DNA from: Rhizobium giardinii bv. giardinii H152
Lineage (GTDB): Bacteria; Pseudomonadota; Alphaproteobacteria; Rhizobiales; Rhizobiaceae
Reading direction: 5' to 3'
NCBI RefSeq assembly: GCF_000379605.1
Contig: NZ_KB902746.1
Span: 19,299-83,298 of the forward strand
DNA length: 64,000 bases
The notes beneath the pieces are model-generated. The model was not told where the DNA came from. It saw only the letters and a program-made list of their open reading frames with translations, and did no database searches. Below, in pieces: positions 61,340-64,000 of the stretch (positions are counted from its first letter, which is position 1; each line of letters opens with the position of its first letter). A program made the position numbers and the translations under genes.

Positions 61340-62512
61340 ATGCGCAAGATACTGATCGTCTATGGCACCCGCCCGGAGGCGGTCAAGATGGCACCCCTGA
61401 TCGGCGAACTCGCTCGTTCGAGCCATTGCAGGCCAATCGTCGCAGTTACAGGTCAACATCGCGAAATGCTTGATCAGGTCAACCGATTGTTCGACATCCA
61501 ACCTAGCCATGATCTCAATATCCTGACGCAATCGCAAAGCCTCGAAAACGTCACGACTCGTGTTTTGATTGGAGTTTCGAACGTCATTGAGACGGAAGCA
61601 CCCGACGCTCTTCTGGTCCAGGGCGACACGACAAGTTGCTTTGCCGCTGCATTGGCCGCGTTCTACCGCAAAATCCCGTTGATCCACCTTGAGGCGGGCC
61701 TGAGGACCGGCGATCGCCACAACCCCTTCCCCGAGGAAATCAACCGGCGCCTCACAACCCAACTCGCGGCGCTGCACCTGGCGCCGACCCGGACATCGAA
61801 GCAAAATCTTCTGAATGACGGTGTCGCCGAATGCGAAATCGTCGTTACGGGCAACACCGTCATCGATGCCCTGCTGCAGGTGTCGGGGCGAAACAGCTCA
61901 AGTGAAAATCCCGACCTCAACCGGATCAGGGGTAGAAAGAGCGTTCTGATAACCGCTCATCGGCGCGAATCCTGGGGGGAACCGATGGCACAGTCCGCTC
62001 GCGCCATCGCGCGGCTGGCGCGGATATTTCCGGAGATTGCCTTTCTCCTTCCAGCCCATCTCAATCCGGCTGTGCGCGACGTCCTGCTTCCTCCGCTTGC
62101 CGGGCTTGAAAATGTGGTGATTACACAGCCGCTCGATTATGGCGACTTCGTCAAGGCCATGCGCGACTGCACGATCGTGCTCACCGATAGCGGCGGCGTC
62201 CAGGAAGAAGCCCCCAGCTTTGGCAAGCCGGTCCTGGTCATGCGTGACACAACCGAACGTCCGGAGGCCGTCGCAGCCGGCACTGTGCGGCTCGTCGGTA
62301 CGAGCGAGGATCGGATCGTTGCCGAGGTGACTAGCCTTTTGACGGATCGACGTGCTTACCAGAAGATGGCGCGCTCCATAAACCCTTACGGTGACGGACA
62401 AGCCGCGATGCGCTCCGTTCAGGCTATCGAGCATTTCTTTGGGTTGGCAGACCGACCAGCCGAGTTCGGGCCTGCTACAGAACCGGCGCCGACACGGGTG
62501 GTCGCGGCCTGA
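61340..62512 (+). CDS. wecB: UDP-N-acetylglucosamine 2-epimerase (non-hydrolysing)
   Basis: A 390-residue GT-B-fold epimerase that interconverts UDP-GlcNAc and UDP-ManNAc. YGTRPEAVKMAPLI at the start, LVQGDTTSCFAAALAAFY, HLEAGLRTGDRHNPFPEEINRR, TAHRRESWGEP and TDSGGVQEEAPSFGKPVLVMR are all typical WecB motifs. The ATG at 61340 has AAGGAG six bases upstream. Because WbpB/D/E-like genes are in the locus, a role on UDP-GlcNAc(3NAc)A like WbpI is possible, but the motifs are of the WecB type. Ends the wzz-cpsD-wecB run at a terminator. Confidence 0.94.
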   Translation: MRKILIVYGTRPEAVKMAPLIGELARSSHCRPIVAVTGQHREMLDQVNRLFDIQPSHDLNILTQSQSLENVTTRVLIGVSNVIETEAPDALLVQGDTTSCFAAALAAFYRKIPLIHLEAGLRTGDRHNPFPEEINRRLTTQLAALHLAPTRTSKQNLLNDGVAECEIVVTGNTVIDALLQVSGRNSSSENPDLNRIRGRKSVLITAHRRESWGEPMAQSARAIARLARIFPEIAFLLPAHLNPAVRDVLLPPLAGLENVVITQPLDYGDFVKAMRDCTIVLTDSGGVQEEAPSFGKPVLVMRDTTERPEAVAAGTVRLVGTSEDRIVAEVTSLLTDRRAYQKMARSINPYGDGQAAMRSVQAIEHFFGLADRPAEFGPATEPAPTRVVAA

Positions 62513-62564
62513 GACGATCGAGAGCGAGGCGACATCCCCAAGAAGCAGTCCGGATGTTTTGAAC

Positions 62565-62597
62565 ACCAAAGGCGACCGGAGGGTCGCCTTTGGTTTA
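62565..62597. terminator. Rho-independent terminator after wecB
   Basis: ACCAAAGGCGACC pairs perfectly with GGTCGCCTTTGGT (13 bp, 4-base loop), followed by TTTA; A-rich on the left flank, so it may serve both directions. Confidence 0.85.
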
Positions 62598-62684
62598 TCG
62601 CGGTTCATGACAAGCAGGCATCCAAGGCCGCACTACAGCCCCCGCGCGTCAAACACGGCGCGCGGCCCTGTAGCACACGTCGGA

Positions 62685-64000
62685 TCACAGAAGGAAATAG
62701 CCCTTCGACAGCGACACTGCATCATCAAGATGAACGGCGAAATCGGCATTCCTGTCACCATTGGTGTCACCATATACATAGGTGTCAGAGGCCTGCTTGA
62801 CGTAACGTAGTTCGCCGGCCTTGCCAGTGAAGGCAGCAGTACCGAGGTAGGTGAAAGCTTGATCGCCGGACGCTGCCGAATTGGCGTCGATGTCCGCCAG
62901 ATCAATCCTGTCACCGCCGGTGCCCGAGAAGTCGAAGATCGAATCTCGGCCCGTCGATGCAGACGTGCTCTCACTCGCCGCATTGAAGACGAAGGTATCG
63001 GCGCCCGAGCCGCCCACCAGATCATCCGCGCCGAGACCGCCATAAAGCGCGTCACTGCCGCCGCTGCCCTTGAGGACATCATCGCCGGCGCCGCCGGAAA
63101 GCAAATTGGCACCCGTATCGCCATAGAGCTTGTCGGCAAAACTCGAACCGGACAGCCGCTCGATCGACACATAGGTGTCGCCCTTGGCGTCGCCCGTGTT
63201 GTTCGCAGCGTTGGCAAGGCTTGCCGTAACGCCGGTCGCGGCGCCGATGTAGGAGGCGGTATCCGTGCCTGCTGCGCCGTCGAGCTTGTCGGCACCACTG
63301 CTGCCGTTCAATACGTTGCTTTCGGTATTGCCCTGCAGGGTGTCGCCGAAGCCGGAGCCGAGCAGTTTTTCGATGCTGGTGAACTTGTCGCCAGTTGCAT
63401 CGCCGCCGGATGCGGTGCTTGCTCCAAGATTGACCTTCACGGCAGCGTTCGATCCGGAATAGCTTGCCGTATCGGTGCCTGCACCGCCATCAAGAACGTC
63501 CGCGCCGGCACCGCCCTTGAGCAGATCATCGCCGCCAAGCCCGTTGTAGGTCTCGCTGCCCGCATTGGATTTTCCGGTGACCGGCAAGATGTCATCACCT
63601 GCGGTGCCCGTGTAGACGGTTGACGTGCCGGTATCTGTTCCAGTGTCGGTGCCCGTGTCCGTACCGGTGTCGGTGCCCGTGTCCGTACCGGTATCCGGCA
63701 AGGTGTTCAGGTCGGTGTTTCCGTACATCACCGGGTTGTTGCCATAGAGCGCAAAATCACCCCATTGACCGTCGCCGACCTGGTTGTTGATGATCTTGAT
63801 CGAGCTGTCATCGACGGCGCCGCCACCAAAAGTGTCATCGAGATAAACGGTGTAGCCACCGCCCGCCAGGCGATTGTTTTCAACCGTGATGTTCGACAAG
63901 CCACCAGCCCAGTTGTCGAGCATCACCGCCGAGGTCTGGCCGTGATCGACGACGACGGTGTTGTGGACGATGTCGATGTCGTGACCGCCATTGACCTCGA
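62685..64000 (-). CDS. beta-helix/RTX type I secreted protein (5' end outside window)
   Basis: At least 438 visible residues; the frame stays open to the window end, so the N-terminus is missing. The visible start is a right-handed beta-helix (HDIDIVHNTVVV, ITVENNRLAGGGYTVYL), related to the protein at 53902. Next come a (DTGT)n linker, RTX repeats in several blocks (GGDDLLKGGAGADVLDGG, GGAGDDVLKGSGGSDALYGG, GGSGADTFVF) and a C-terminal type I secretion module (DSIFDFSGTGGDRIDLADID). No signal peptide is expected. Possibly an extracellular polysaccharide lyase or epimerase linked to the exopolysaccharide locus. Confidence 0.9.
   Translation of the reverse strand, partial: EVNGGHDIDIVHNTVVVDHGQTSAVMLDNWAGGLSNITVENNRLAGGGYTVYLDDTFGGGAVDDSSIKIINNQVGDGQWGDFALYGNNPVMYGNTDLNTLPDTGTDTGTDTGTDTGTDTGTDTGTSTVYTGTAGDDILPVTGKSNAGSETYNGLGGDDLLKGGAGADVLDGGAGTDTASYSGSNAAVKVNLGASTASGGDATGDKFTSIEKLLGSGFGDTLQGNTESNVLNGSSGADKLDGAAGTDTASYIGAATGVTASLANAANNTGDAKGDTYVSIERLSGSSFADKLYGDTGANLLSGGAGDDVLKGSGGSDALYGGLGADDLVGGSGADTFVFNAASESTSASTGRDSIFDFSGTGGDRIDLADIDANSAASGDQAFTYLGTAAFTGKAGELRYVKQASDTYVYGDTNGDRNADFAVHLDDAVSLSKGYFLL
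63628..63699 (-). repeat. 12/24-bp tandem repeat encoding the DTGT linker
   Basis: Six 12-base units (CCGGTGTCGGTG and CCCGTGTCCGTA alternating) form a 24-base higher-order repeat between the beta-helix and RTX parts. Copy number is likely to vary. Confidence 0.85.

Noticed and set aside
61340..62512. Considered as WbpI (UDP-GlcNAc(3NAc)A 2-epimerase)
   Set aside because: The N-terminal YGTRPEAVKMAPL and the HLEAGLRTGDRHNPFPEE motifs are of the WecB type; kept only as an alternative.

Overview
The window is high-GC DNA from an alphaproteobacterium, most likely a member of the Rhizobiaceae (Rhizobium/Sinorhizobium/Ensifer/Agrobacterium range). Reasons: ExoY- and ExoF-type polysaccharide proteins, rhizobial small proteins (DUF6481-, DUF6074- and DUF2934-like), a class III cyclase fused to a TolB-like/TPR tail, and three sequences that fit the alphaproteobacterial general-stress (EcfG/RpoE2) promoter GGAAC-N16/17-CGTT. 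I see no rRNA, tRNA, CRISPR array, transposase or phage gene; it reads as chromosome or chromid.

Region 1 (1-15.5 kb) is mostly single-gene or two-gene metabolism and stress functions: the 3' part of an RND efflux pump, an orphan AbrB-type antitoxin followed by what looks like a VapC remnant, an FAD-linked 2-hydroxyacid dehydrogenase, gamma-glutamyltransferase, a ring-cleaving dioxygenase/esterase pair resembling MhqO/MhqD, a cold-shock gene with a strong sigma-70 promoter and a long leader, two small charged proteins, a mazEF module with a palindromic operator, a YbiO-like MscS channel, a lone receiver protein and glycogen synthase.

Region 2 (15.7-21.5 kb) holds the most unusual gene set: a tightly coupled four-gene operon (minus strand) of an N-formylglutamate-amidohydrolase-like protein, a DUF1704/QEGLA metallo-carboxypeptidase-like protein with an HExxxH motif, a glutathione-synthetase-like ATP-grasp ligase and a spermidine-synthase-like Rossmann protein, preceded by a TetR gene. 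A ligase and a carboxypeptidase in one operon suggest a peptide or small-molecule ligation/trimming cycle.

Region 3 (21.6-41.1 kb) contains the cyclase-TPR protein, YHS and ankyrin proteins, nicotinate phosphoribosyltransferase, an RTX protein, the conserved prkA-yeaH-spoVR stress operon behind an EcfG-type promoter, a LapG-like transglutaminase-type protease, and a NarX/NarL-like two-component pair flanked by two signal-peptide proteins rich in Gly and Asn.

Region 4 (40.4-64 kb) is an exopolysaccharide or capsule locus. It has an ExoF-like export protein, an ExoY-like initiating transferase, four-plus glycosyltransferase or assembly genes, a Wzx flippase, a split Wzz/CpsD pair, RmlD, WecB, and an overlapping six-gene operon encoding a WbpB/WbpE/WbpD-like route to an acetamido-amino sugar plus a second aminotransferase, an epimerase and a second acyltransferase. 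Two LuxR-type regulators with degenerate receiver domains lie in it, one behind a perfect 15-bp stem hairpin. Two related beta-helix proteins, one with RTX repeats and running off the window end, suggest secreted polysaccharide-modifying enzymes. No Wzy-type polymerase is visible here.
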